From positions 1 through 36,006 of the forward strand of contig NZ_PCOY01000030.1 in NCBI RefSeq assembly GCF_002979475.1: 36,006 nucleotides of DNA, written 5' to 3'. Under the pieces are notes generated by a model. That model made no database searches and was not told the origin of the DNA. It saw nothing but the letters and a program-made list of their open reading frames with translations. Position 1 is the first letter of the stretch, and every line of letters starts with the position of its first letter. The translations under genes were made by a program, and so were the position numbers. The stretch comes from Microbacterium sp. MYb62 (GTDB lineage Bacteria; Actinomycetota; Actinomycetes; Actinomycetales; Microbacteriaceae). This document shows, piece after piece, positions 24,420 to 32,682 of this stretch.

Positions 24420-25805
24420 TCAGGCCGGCAGGAGGGAGTCGAGGGAGGAACCGAGAGTGGACAGGCACCGGCGACGCAGTTCGGCACCGCGGGCCGCCAG
24501 TTCCTCCACGTCGAGGTCGCCCTGGAACCGCCCACCTTCGATCACGACGTCACCGTCGACCATGACCGTGTCGACTTCACTGGCATGCCCGGCGCCGAGC
24601 ACGAGGAACGCGGCCGGGTCGGAGAGGGCCGGGTCCGGGTCGAAGGGACGGTAGAGCACCAGATCCGCCGGCGCCCCCACCGTCACCTCGCCGGCCGCAC
24701 CCCCACGACCGAGAGCCCTGTTCCCTCCGACCGTCGCGGCGCGAGCGATGTCATCGATGCCGAACCTCTGCGGATCGAGACCGACGTCGAGCGGCACACG
24801 CGCTGCGTACCGCACACGCTGCCCGAGGGCCAGCTGCATGAGGTTGAAGGCGGTCTCGAGTTCGCCGCGCAGGTCGAGCGGCAGATAGACGGGAGTGTCG
24901 ACCCCGAAGCCGACCGTGACCCCGAGTTCGAACGCCCGCAGGATCACATCCGTCCGGCGGACGTCCGAGACCTCGGTCCTCGGCGTGAATGCCACCGGCA
25001 TCCCGCACTCGGCCATCGCCCGCATCTCCTCGTCTGCGAGCGAGTTCGCATGCGCCGCGACGATGTCCGATCCGACCACTCCGAGTCGCATCATGTCCGT
25101 CACGTCACCGGGCCGGTTCTGGTGGAAGGTCATCCGCAGCCCCCGATCCCTGGCGAACTCGATCTCCGCGGCGACGTCCTCCCACACCTCGGGCGTCGGC
25201 ATCATCAGCGCGAGTCCGACCTGCACCCTGTCGCCCGGACCGATCCCCGCCGCCAGGGTGTCGATGTCGTCGAATCGACGCTTCTGCGCCTCGGCGATCT
25301 CCGTCGGCGTGTGATCGGATGTCGCACCGGTGCTGGGGTGGACGACAGCGCGAAGGCCGGTCGCCCGGTGGGCGGCAAGCACGGAGGCGACGTGATCGGA
25401 GGTGGAATGAGCACCGTGCACGAAGTCGATGATCCCCGTCACCCCCTGGCGGAGCAGAGCCAGCGAGGCAGCACTCACGGCGATACGGGTGTCTTCCGGG
25501 GAGTAGGCATGCCGCATCTTCTGCAGGAGCGCGAAGTACGGATCGAATCCCCACTTGCGCTGCGCCGCACCGCGCCACGGGTACTGCCACGCGTGCATGT
25601 GCGTATCGACGAGGCCGGGAGCGAGGATCGCTCGCTGCGCGTCGATGACCCGCGCGTCGGCGGCGACGATGCCCTCGCCGATCCTGGCGATCACCCCCTC
25701 CTCGATCAACACGTCGACGTTCCGCTCCACCGTGCCTGCCACGCGGTTGGTGAGGACAGTCGCGCCAGTGAACAGAGTGGAGGTCGTCGGGAGAGGTTTC
25801 ATCAT
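24420..25805 (-). CDS. Amidohydrolase family protein (ATZ/TRZ-like metal-dependent hydrolase)
   Basis: 461-residue cytoplasmic amidohydrolase. Metal/catalytic motifs: His69 and His71 in VDTHMHAW, His228 in TFHQNRPGD, His252 in AAHANSLAD, Asp303 in GVDTPVY. N-terminal beta-sandwich and C-terminal GAPADLVLY are typical of the chlorohydrolase/cytosine deaminase branch. The usual His-x-x-Glu after the third His is absent (His-Gln-Asn-Arg), so classical deaminase chemistry is doubtful. Start ATG 25805 (an adjacent second ATG follows) has GAAGG about 10-11 nt upstream; a longer open frame runs into the promoter and is rejected. Likely degrades a nitrogen-containing nutrient taken up by the neighbouring binding protein. 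Confidence 0.88.
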   Translation of the reverse strand: MMKPLPTTSTLFTGATVLTNRVAGTVERNVDVLIEEGVIARIGEGIVAADARVIDAQRAILAPGLVDTHMHAWQYPWRGAAQRKWGFDPYFALLQKMRHAYSPEDTRIAVSAASLALLRQGVTGIIDFVHGAHSTSDHVASVLAAHRATGLRAVVHPSTGATSDHTPTEIAEAQKRRFDDIDTLAAGIGPGDRVQVGLALMMPTPEVWEDVAAEIEFARDRGLRMTFHQNRPGDVTDMMRLGVVGSDIVAAHANSLADEEMRAMAECGMPVAFTPRTEVSDVRRTDVILRAFELGVTVGFGVDTPVYLPLDLRGELETAFNLMQLALGQRVRYAARVPLDVGLDPQRFGIDDIARAATVGGNRALGRGGAAGEVTVGAPADLVLYRPFDPDPALSDPAAFLVLGAGHASEVDTVMVDGDVVIEGGRFQGDLDVEELAARGAELRRRCLSTLGSSLDSLLPA

Positions 25806-25914
25806 CGCGGTGTCACCTTCGTCGGATCGCTGCAGGTTCGGGGCCGGAGAGTCGACGCAGGGTCGGCGAGAGGATATGCCGAGCAAGCGAGGTCGTGTAA
25901 TTGGCTTAGCCGGA

Positions 25915-25943
25915 ACGTTAGGGAAATTCACGCTCCGCGTCAA
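25915..25943 (-). promoter_or_regulatory. Sigma-70-type promoter of the amidohydrolase gene
   Basis: On the minus strand TTGACG (25938-25943), 17-bp spacer, TAACGT (25915-25920). It predicts a transcription start near 25908 and a leader of about 100 nt. It is the clearest -35/-10 pair in the window. Confidence 0.75.
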
Positions 25944-26044
25944 CCAGGGGCGGCCGTCCGCGAGCGGTTTCGTGGCTCAACCGTTACCTTCGCCCGCGCA
26001 CCGGTAGCGATGCGGTCGACGAAGCGGACCCCGAGACGACGCTG
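25944..26044. other. Non-coding stretch upstream of the amidohydrolase promoter
   Basis: The 305-nt gap 25806-26110 holds the amidohydrolase leader and promoter (25806-25943) and the leuS-end hairpin (26045-26087). In the remaining 100 nt between them I see no convincing gene, repeat or site. This is the junction between leuS and the accessory island. Confidence 0.5.
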
Positions 26045-26087
26045 CTCGGCCGATCGGGAGGAAGCCCAGCACCGCCCGATCGGAGCG
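26045..26087 (-). terminator. Long inverted repeat after leuS
   Basis: CCGATCGGG (26050-26058) and CCCGATCGG (26075-26083) are perfect 9-bp arms, extended by GG/CC inward and GCTC/GAGC outward with interruptions. It starts 24 nt past the leuS stop. There is no T-tract, so termination is probable but not classical. Confidence 0.5.
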
Positions 26088-26110
26088 GTTCGGGGTGTGC
26101 GACGAGCGGA

Positions 26111-28702
26111 TCAGCCCTTGACGACGAAGCTGACGATCTTCGGAGCGCGCACGACGACCTTCACGATCTCCCGGTCGCCGATCGAGCGGATCACGCGCTC
26201 GTCGGCGCGTGCCAGCGCTTCGAGCTCGGCCTCACCGATGCGTGCCGGAACCTCGAGCTGCGCACGCACCTTGCCGCCCACCTGCACCACAGCCGTGATC
26301 GTGTCCTCGACCAGCAGCGCCGGGTCGGCCGAACGCCACGTGACGAGGCCGACGGACGGCTCATGACCGAGCGTCTCCCACATCTCCTCCGCGGTGTGCG
26401 GGGCGATGAGGTCGAGCATGACGGCGACGGTCTCGGCGGCCTCGCGCACGGCAGGATCCGCGGCACCCGCGGGCCCGTCGATCGTCTTGCGGGTGATGTT
26501 CACGAGCTCCATCAGGCGCGCGACGAGGACGTTGAACTTCGTCTGCTCGACGAGTGCGGGTGCTTCGGCGAGCAGTTTGTGCGTCGCGCGGCGCAACGCG
26601 GAGTTCCCGCCGTCGAAGACCACGTCGACCGGACTCGAGACCTCCCCGGCGACGCGCAGGGCGCGCGCCAGGAACTTCTGCGCACCGGTCGTCGAGACGT
26701 CCGCCCAGTCCTTGTCGTCCTCGACGGGACCCGCGAACGCCAGCCCGACGCGCAGCGCGTCTGCACCGTGGGCATCCAGCTCATCCTGGAAGAGCACCAG
26801 ATTGCCCTTGCTCTTCGACATCTTGGTGCCGTTGAGGATGACCATGCCCTGATTGATCAGATTCGAGAACGGCTCCGTGAAGTCGATCAGGCCCATGTCG
26901 AACAGCACCTTGGTGATGAAACGGGCGTACAGCAGGTGCAGGATCGCGTGCTCGACACCACCGATGTAGGAGTCGACCGGTGCCCAGCGATCGGCCTGAG
27001 CCGGATCGAATGCCACGGTGTCGCTGGTCGGCGACAGGAACCGCAGGAAATACCACGAGCTGTCCACGAAGGTGTCCATGGTGTCCGGGTCGCGCAGCAC
27101 CGGGTCGCCCGTCTCGGGGTCGGTCGTGCGCACCCAACTCTCCGCACCCCCGAGGGGCGATGTGCCCTTCGGGGACAGATCGAGACCCTCGATGCTGGGC
27201 AGCTTCACCGGCAACTGGTCTTCGGGCACGGGGATGATCCGGCCGTCGTCGGTGTGCAGCATGGGGATCGGTGTACCCCAGAAGCGCTGGCGGGAGATCA
27301 GCCAGTCACGCAGACGGTAGTTCTTCGCAGCGCGACCCGTGCCCGAGGCCTCCAGCTGCTCGATCGCGCGGGCGATCGCATTCCGCTTGGAGAGCCCGTT
27401 CAGCGCGCCGGAGTTGATCATGCGGCCTTCACCGGTCAGCGCGATACCGGTCGATGCCGGATTCTGCTCGTCCAGCGCGGCACCGGTATCGATCGGCACG
27501 CCGTCTTCGTCGACCTCGATCACGGGCATCGCACCGGTGACGGGGGCCGTGGTGTCGACGACGACCTTGACGGGCAGATCGAAGGCGCGGGCGAAGTCGA
27601 GGTCGCGCTGGTCGTGTGCGGGAACAGCCATGACCGCACCGTGTCCGTAGTCGGCCAGCACGTAGTCCGCCGCCCAGACGGGGAGCTTCTCGCCGTTCAC
27701 GGGGTTGATCGCGTAGCGCTCGAGGAAGACACCGGTCTTCGGGCGGTCCGTGGACTGCCGGTCGATGTCGGTCTCCTTCTGCACCTGTTCCAGGTACGTC
27801 TGGAACCGCTGGCGGACCTCGTCGGGAGCATCCGCCGCGAGCTCGGATGCCAGGTCGGAATCCGGAGCCACGACGAAGAAGGTCGCGCCGTGCAGAGTGT
27901 CAGGGCGCGTCGAGAAGACCGTCACCGGCTCGGTCCGCCCCTCGATGACGAAGTCGACGTCGGCGCCGATGGAGCGGCCGATCCAGTTGCGCTGCATCTG
28001 CAGCACCTTGTGCGGCCAGAAGCCCTCGAGCTGGTTCAGATCGTCCAGCAGACGGTCTGCGTAGTCGGTGATGCGGAAGTACCACTGCGTGAGCTTCTTC
28101 TTGATCACCTCGGCGCCGCAGCGCTCGCACCGACCGTCGACGACCTGCTCGTTCGCCAGCACCGTCTGGTCGTTCGGGCACCAGTTGACCGGGCTCTTCT
28201 TGCGGTACGCCAGTCCACGCTCGTACAGCTTCAGGAACAGCCATTGGTTCCAGCGGTAGTACTCGGGGTCGGAGGTGTGCAGCACACGGGTCCAGTCGAA
28301 TGAGACGCCGTACGCCTGGAACCCCTCCTTCTGCTGAGCGATGTTCTGATAGGTCCACTCCCGCGGGTCGGCACCTCGGCGGATCGCCGCGTTCTCCGCC
28401 GGCAGACCGAAGGAATCCCAACCGATGGGGTTGAGCACGTTGTGCCCACGATGGCGCCAGAAACGCGCCACGATGTCGGAGTACAGGTAGTTCTCGGCGT
28501 GCCCCATGTGCAGATCGCCCGAGGGGTACGGGAACATCGCGAGCACGTAGCGCCGCGGGCGGGTGTCGTCATCGCCGCCCGTGAGGAACGTGCCGTTCTC
28601 CGCCCAATACTTCTGCCACTTGTTCTGGATGGCGTGCGCCGACGGGGTCTCGTCCTCGGCAGGAGCGGTGGACAGGTTCTCAGACAACGAACGCACGACC
28701 AA
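26111..28702 (-). CDS. leuS: Leucyl-tRNA synthetase
   Basis: About 863-residue class I synthetase charging tRNA-Leu. HIGH motif is HMGH at 65-68 (in FPYPSGDLHMGHAENYLYSD), a zinc-binding insert shows CPNDQTVLANE...CERCGAEV, the editing domain carries FSTRPDTLHGATFFV and AVPAHDQRDLDFA, and the KMSKS loop is NGTKMSKSKGN. The start is uncertain: TTG 28702, GTG 28696 and TTG 28687 are all in frame and none has a good ribosome site; TTG 28687 gives the family-like MSENL. A TATCCT box at 28729-28734 lies upstream, inside the pabB end. Intact housekeeping gene. Confidence 0.96.
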   Translation of the reverse strand: MVVRSLSENLSTAPAEDETPSAHAIQNKWQKYWAENGTFLTGGDDDTRPRRYVLAMFPYPSGDLHMGHAENYLYSDIVARFWRHRGHNVLNPIGWDSFGLPAENAAIRRGADPREWTYQNIAQQKEGFQAYGVSFDWTRVLHTSDPEYYRWNQWLFLKLYERGLAYRKKSPVNWCPNDQTVLANEQVVDGRCERCGAEVIKKKLTQWYFRITDYADRLLDDLNQLEGFWPHKVLQMQRNWIGRSIGADVDFVIEGRTEPVTVFSTRPDTLHGATFFVVAPDSDLASELAADAPDEVRQRFQTYLEQVQKETDIDRQSTDRPKTGVFLERYAINPVNGEKLPVWAADYVLADYGHGAVMAVPAHDQRDLDFARAFDLPVKVVVDTTAPVTGAMPVIEVDEDGVPIDTGAALDEQNPASTGIALTGEGRMINSGALNGLSKRNAIARAIEQLEASGTGRAAKNYRLRDWLISRQRFWGTPIPMLHTDDGRIIPVPEDQLPVKLPSIEGLDLSPKGTSPLGGAESWVRTTDPETGDPVLRDPDTMDTFVDSSWYFLRFLSPTSDTVAFDPAQADRWAPVDSYIGGVEHAILHLLYARFITKVLFDMGLIDFTEPFSNLINQGMVILNGTKMSKSKGNLVLFQDELDAHGADALRVGLAFAGPVEDDKDWADVSTTGAQKFLARALRVAGEVSSPVDVVFDGGNSALRRATHKLLAEAPALVEQTKFNVLVARLMELVNITRKTIDGPAGAADPAVREAAETVAVMLDLIAPHTAEEMWETLGHEPSVGLVTWRSADPALLVEDTITAVVQVGGKVRAQLEVPARIGEAELEALARADERVIRSIGDREIVKVVVRAPKIVSFVVKG

Positions 28703-28721
28703 TCTGGGGGAAAAAGCGGGA

Positions 28722-30071
28722 TCAGTTCAGGATATCGGAACGCCAGTGCCCCGGCATTTCCGCGCCGAGCGCCGCGAGAGGCGCACGCGCCTTCATAGCG
28801 ACCTCCGCGACCTCCGAGGCCGCGACCGACCCCCACGTGATCCCTCCCCCGGCACCGACCACGGCCCGGTCCCCTTCGATCACGATGCTGCGGATCACCA
28901 TCGCGAGATCCAGCGCCCCGTCGTCGCCGATGTAGCCGAAACATCCCGCGTAGACACCCCGCGACCCGCCCTCCAGCTCCTGCAGCCGCGTCATCGCCGA
29001 GAGCTTCGGCGCCCCCGTCATGCTGCCCGCGGGAAAAGCCGCAGCGAGCAGCGCACCGACCGTGATGCCCTCCGCCGCCGCACCGCTCACGGTGCTCACC
29101 AACTGATGGACGGCGGGATAGCTCTCCACGATCCAGAGCCCTTCGACCCGGATGGTTCCCGGCACGCTCACCCGGGAGAGGTCGTTGCGCATCAGATCGA
29201 CGATCATGACGTTCTCGGCGCGTTCCTTGCGATCGACCGCGAGCTCGGCCGCCAGCGCCGCGTCTTCACGCGGGTCGGCGCTCCGGGGCCGAGTGCCCTT
29301 GATGGGCCGGGTGCGGATGATGCCCCCTGCGGCGTGGAGGAACTGCTCGGGGCTGGCGCTCAGCAGGGTGCGGTCGCCGATGCGCACGAATCCGCCGTGG
29401 TGGGCGGGCGTCGCCGACCGCAAGCGGTCGTAGACGTCGACCGCGTCCTGTGGGCCGGACACGGTGAAGCGTGTCGTCAGGCACAGCTGATAGGCGATGC
29501 CCGCACGGATGAGGTCTCGGCAGCGCTCGATCAGGGCGGCGTACTCGCGGGGATCGTGTCGAGCCTCGGCGACGCGGGACACGCCCTCGACGCCGACAGC
29601 CGCTCCGACGGTGACGGCGTCTCCGCGGGCCCCGGACAGCGAGATGACCTCAGCCGCCCAGCTCTCCAGGTCGTCATCGATGCCGAGCGCCCAGGTCCGC
29701 CGCAGGCTGTGGTCGAAGGCGACGACGCGGGTCGCGTGCAGCCAGGAACCGGGGTTCGGATCCACGACGCCGACCACCGGTGCGCCGACGGCGGCCGCGC
29801 CGCTCTCGTAGTCCAGCCAGCCCACCCACCCTCCGGCGAACGGAGGTGTCGACGGATCGAGAGGTGCGGACGGATCGACCGGCGCCACGTCGAGGCGCAC
29901 GTGTGCAGGGAGCGAGGATCGCCGCCCTGTCCCGACGAAGCTCCAGCCCTCGGTGGCCTGTGCGCCCGCATCGAGCCAGAACACGTCGGACGAGCGAGAT
30001 TCGAGCATCCGGAACACCGTCGACGGCTCCACCCACTGCGGCAGCAGGCGGCGACTCAGAGGTTCAGGCAC
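28722..30071 (-). CDS. pabB: Aminodeoxychorismate synthase component I
   Basis: 449-residue chorismate-binding enzyme. It makes 4-amino-4-deoxychorismate for folate synthesis. The PIKGTRPR motif at 256-263 with Lys258 marks PabB; anthranilate synthase has PIAGT. Other chorismate-binding motifs: LLSASPEQFL, ENVMIVDLMRNDLSRV, SMTGAPKLSAM, GVYAGCFGYIG. No glutaminase (PabA) or lyase (PabC) domain is fused. GTG 30071 has TAGGCT 6 nt upstream, so the mRNA is probably leaderless. Lies 19 nt upstream of leuS on the same strand. Confidence 0.93.
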   Translation of the reverse strand: MPEPLSRRLLPQWVEPSTVFRMLESRSSDVFWLDAGAQATEGWSFVGTGRRSSLPAHVRLDVAPVDPSAPLDPSTPPFAGGWVGWLDYESGAAAVGAPVVGVVDPNPGSWLHATRVVAFDHSLRRTWALGIDDDLESWAAEVISLSGARGDAVTVGAAVGVEGVSRVAEARHDPREYAALIERCRDLIRAGIAYQLCLTTRFTVSGPQDAVDVYDRLRSATPAHHGGFVRIGDRTLLSASPEQFLHAAGGIIRTRPIKGTRPRSADPREDAALAAELAVDRKERAENVMIVDLMRNDLSRVSVPGTIRVEGLWIVESYPAVHQLVSTVSGAAAEGITVGALLAAAFPAGSMTGAPKLSAMTRLQELEGGSRGVYAGCFGYIGDDGALDLAMVIRSIVIEGDRAVVGAGGGITWGSVAASEVAEVAMKARAPLAALGAEMPGHWRSDILN

Positions 30072-30077
30072 CTTTCC

Positions 30078-30106
30078 AGCCTAGGACCGGACGGCTCCCG
30101 TATCCT
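30078..30106. promoter_or_regulatory. Overlapping divergent leaderless promoters of pabB and dedA-like gene
   Basis: Minus-strand TAGGCT (30078-30083) serves pabB GTG 30071; plus-strand TATCCT (30101-30106) serves the DedA GTG 30113; both leave exactly 6 nt before the start codon. The two boxes are 17 bp apart, so each -10 lies where the other promoter would need its -35. RNA polymerase could probably occupy only one at a time. Confidence 0.6.
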
Positions 30107-30112
30107 CAGGGG

Positions 30113-30784
30113 GTGGACGACCTCCTGATCTGGCTCCTCGACACCGTGCAGTCGATCGACCCGGTCGCCCGCACGCTGATCGCCGGACTCGCCGTCATGC
30201 TGGAGACGAGCATCCTGATCGGCCTGATCATCCCGGGCGACACGATCGTCATCATCGCCTCGATGGGCGTCGCGACGCCCCTGGAAGGCATCGCGATGGG
30301 CATCGCGGTGGTGATCGGGGCTCTGATCGGCGAGAGCATCGGCTTCTGGCTCGGGCGCTGGCTCGGCCCGCACATCCGGGCGTCGTGGTTGGGCCGCAGG
30401 ATCGGCGAGCACAACTGGGTGCGTGCCGAGAACTACCTCGAGCGCCGGGGAGGCATCGCGATCTTCCTGTCGCGCTTCCTTCCCGTATTGCATTCGCTCG
30501 TCCCGCTCACGGTCGGGATGAGCGAGTACCCGTATCGCAAGTTCCTCGCGTGGACGGCACCGGCCTGCATCCTCTGGGCCACCGCGTATGTGAGCGTCAC
30601 GTCGCTCGCCGCAGGGAGCTTCCGCGAGCTCGTCGACCGCGTGCACTTCGCGGGGTACATCTTCGTCGGTGTGATCGCCCTGTTCCTGCTCCTCGCCTTC
30701 CTCGGCAAGAAGCTGCTGCAGCGTCTCGAAGCGCGCCACCTGGAGGCTCCGGAGGCAGAGGTCGACGCCGACATGAAAGACTGA
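30113..30784 (+). CDS. DedA family membrane protein
   Basis: 223-residue polytopic membrane protein of the DedA/VTT family, some of which flip undecaprenyl phosphate or phospholipids. Seen: ETSILIGLIIPGDTIVIIAS (re-entrant region), GALIGESIGFWLGRWLG, and RFLPVLHSLVPLTVGMSEYPYRKFLAW. In many members the last motif reads R-x-x-P-x-x-R; here the second Arg position is His. GTG 30113 is supported by TATCCT 6 nt upstream; a longer frame overlaps pabB and is rejected. First gene of a three-gene operon (gap of 4 nt to the next). Confidence 0.92.
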   Translation: MDDLLIWLLDTVQSIDPVARTLIAGLAVMLETSILIGLIIPGDTIVIIASMGVATPLEGIAMGIAVVIGALIGESIGFWLGRWLGPHIRASWLGRRIGEHNWVRAENYLERRGGIAIFLSRFLPVLHSLVPLTVGMSEYPYRKFLAWTAPACILWATAYVSVTSLAAGSFRELVDRVHFAGYIFVGVIALFLLLAFLGKKLLQRLEARHLEAPEAEVDADMKD

Positions 30785-30788
30785 GCCA

Positions 30789-31814
30789 ATGGCATCCGCT
30801 CCCCCAGCCCCCCGGATCCACTGGTTCGCCCGACTCGAACATCGCCTTCACGTCTGGCGTGAAGGTCGTGCGCGCCGTCGCGGCCGCGTCGCGACGATTC
30901 TTCCGTTCCCCGGATACGGCGGTCCCGGCTGGGTGCGGGTCGTCGGTCGCGTGCTGATCGTGCCTCCGCAGCGCAGCACCCGTGACGGCGAACCGGCGAG
31001 CGTCCGCGGCTGGCGCAGCTTCGTCGGCATCCCCGTGGGGTTCGCTGCAGTGAGCGTGCACCTGGGCGACACGACCCACCAGGTGGCGGCAGACCGTGGC
31101 GGCGTGATCGACGCGATGATCCGCGTCGACCTGGAGCCCGGCTGGCAGACCTTCACCTTCTCGGTCGAGGGACAGGAGCCCGTCGAGGCGCGGGCCTTCA
31201 TCGTCGCCGAGGGCACGACCTTCGGCGTGGTGTCGGACGTCGACGACACCGTGATGGTGACGGCGCTCCCCCGCCCCTTCATCGCCTTCTGGAATTCCTT
31301 CGTGCTCGATGAGCACGCGCGACTGCCCGTCCCCGGGATGGCGGTACTGCTCGACCAGCTGCTGCGACAGCACCCGGGAGCACCGATGGTCTACCTGTCC
31401 ACGGGTGCCTGGAACGTCGCCCCCACGCTCTGGCGCTTCCTCGGTCGGCATCTCTTCCCTGCCGGCTCCATGCTCCTCACCGACTGGGGCCCGACCCACG
31501 AACGCTGGTTCCGCAGCGGCCGCGAGCACAAGCTCACCAACCTGCGCCGCCTGGCCACCGAGTTCCCCCAGGTGAAGTGGCTGCTGATCGGAGATGACGG
31601 TCAGCACGACGAATCGATCTACAGCCAGTTCATGGAGGAGTACCCCGATTCCGTCGCAGGTGTCGCCATCCGTCGTCTGCTCCCCGCCGAGGCTGTGCTC
31701 GCCGGTGGCCGCACCGGCCATGAGGCGCATTCCGAAGATGCCGCACCGTGGGTGAGCGCCGAGGACGGCGCGGGCCTTCGCGACCTCCTCGGCGAAGCCG
31801 GCATCCTGCACTGA
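30789..31814 (+). CDS. DUF2183/App1 phosphatase-domain protein
   Basis: 341 residues. The N-terminal half (about 35-140) is a beta-rich region; the C-terminal half is the App1 catalytic domain of the HAD superfamily, with the nucleophile motif SDVDDTV (Asp150, Asp152, Thr154), FWNSFV, VYLSTGAWNVAPTL, TDWGPT and IGDDGQHDESIY. Yeast App1 is a phosphatidate phosphatase; bacterial members are poorly studied. No signal peptide. Starts 4 nt after the DedA gene and ends 1 nt before the next, so it is in one operon with a membrane-lipid transporter family. Confidence 0.88.
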   Translation: MASAPPAPRIHWFARLEHRLHVWREGRARRRGRVATILPFPGYGGPGWVRVVGRVLIVPPQRSTRDGEPASVRGWRSFVGIPVGFAAVSVHLGDTTHQVAADRGGVIDAMIRVDLEPGWQTFTFSVEGQEPVEARAFIVAEGTTFGVVSDVDDTVMVTALPRPFIAFWNSFVLDEHARLPVPGMAVLLDQLLRQHPGAPMVYLSTGAWNVAPTLWRFLGRHLFPAGSMLLTDWGPTHERWFRSGREHKLTNLRRLATEFPQVKWLLIGDDGQHDESIYSQFMEEYPDSVAGVAIRRLLPAEAVLAGGRTGHEAHSEDAAPWVSAEDGAGLRDLLGEAGILH

Positions 31815-31815
31815 C

Positions 31816-32679
31816 ATGTCCCTCGACCGTCCGGACTGGCTCCTCCGCGAGGAGGCGCATCGCGAACGCGCCGACGCACTCACCGCCGCCCACCGCGATC
31901 GGGCGACCCGCGCGGAGAAGCACCCGGTGTGGGACTTCCTGTTCACGTACTACTCGTACAAGCCCGCACAGCTGCGTCGCTGGCATCCGGGTGCGGGAGT
32001 GGAGCTGGCGGATGCCGGCGAACGCGTGGAGTGGCGCTGGTACGCACCCGGCGGTTCCGCGGGCAGCGCTGTTCCCGATGCCGACGCCTTCGGACGGGAG
32101 AAGCAGGAGCTCGCCGCACTGATCGAGCGGATGCTGCGCCGCACGGCATCGCGCCCGGGGCAGTTCGGATGCTTCGGTCTGCACGAATGGGCGATGGTCT
32201 ACCGGGCGGACGAGCACCGTCACGCCGTACCGCTCCGGTTGGGACAGGCGGGCACCGATGCCGTCGTCGAGAACCACGATCTGCGCTGTACGCACTTCGA
32301 CGCTTTCCGCTTCTTCACGCCGGAGGCCGTCCCCCGCAACCGCACCCCGCTGCATCGCGACGACCAGCCCCTGTTCGAACAGCCGGGATGCCTGCACGCC
32401 GGCATGGATCTCTACAAGTGGGCGACGAAACTCGGGCCGCTCATCCCCGGCGAACTCCTCCTCGACACATTCGAGCTGGCGCGCGATATCCGCTTGCTCG
32501 ACATGGAAGCCGCGCCCTACGACCTGTCTGCGTGGGATATCACCCCCGTCCCGATCGAGACGCCGGAGGGCAAGGCCGAATACGTCCGACGCCAACGCGT
32601 CTTCGCCGAGCGAGGCACCGCGCTCCGCGGCGCTCTGTTGAACGCCTGGCTCGGCGAAAGTGCGCGCGAGGCCGCCTGA
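31816..32679 (+). CDS. Conserved hypothetical protein (actinobacterial '3-methyladenine DNA glycosylase' label)
   Basis: 287-residue soluble protein. The pattern EKHPVWDFLFTYYSYKPAQLRRWHPG near residue 40 and the Asp/His/Arg-rich NHDLRCTHFDAFRFFTPEAVPRN near 155 recall a widespread actinobacterial family often labelled 3-methyladenine DNA glycosylase, but I see no helix-hairpin-helix or AAG-type motif supporting that. Function is best left open. Third gene of the DedA-App1 operon, starting 1 nt after the App1 stop; its stop lies 3 nt from the end of the convergent GH3 gene. Confidence 0.8.
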   Translation: MSLDRPDWLLREEAHRERADALTAAHRDRATRAEKHPVWDFLFTYYSYKPAQLRRWHPGAGVELADAGERVEWRWYAPGGSAGSAVPDADAFGREKQELAALIERMLRRTASRPGQFGCFGLHEWAMVYRADEHRHAVPLRLGQAGTDAVVENHDLRCTHFDAFRFFTPEAVPRNRTPLHRDDQPLFEQPGCLHAGMDLYKWATKLGPLIPGELLLDTFELARDIRLLDMEAAPYDLSAWDITPVPIETPEGKAEYVRRQRVFAERGTALRGALLNAWLGESAREAA

Positions 32680-32682
32680 CCC

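Noticed and set aside
26363..28303. 646-codon open frame opposite leuS
   Set aside because: Antisense shadow of leuS with no recognisable domain.
30845..30865. Hairpin CCTTCACG / CGTGAAGG
   Set aside because: Lies inside the coding sequence near the start of the App1-like gene, with no T-tract; probably chance.
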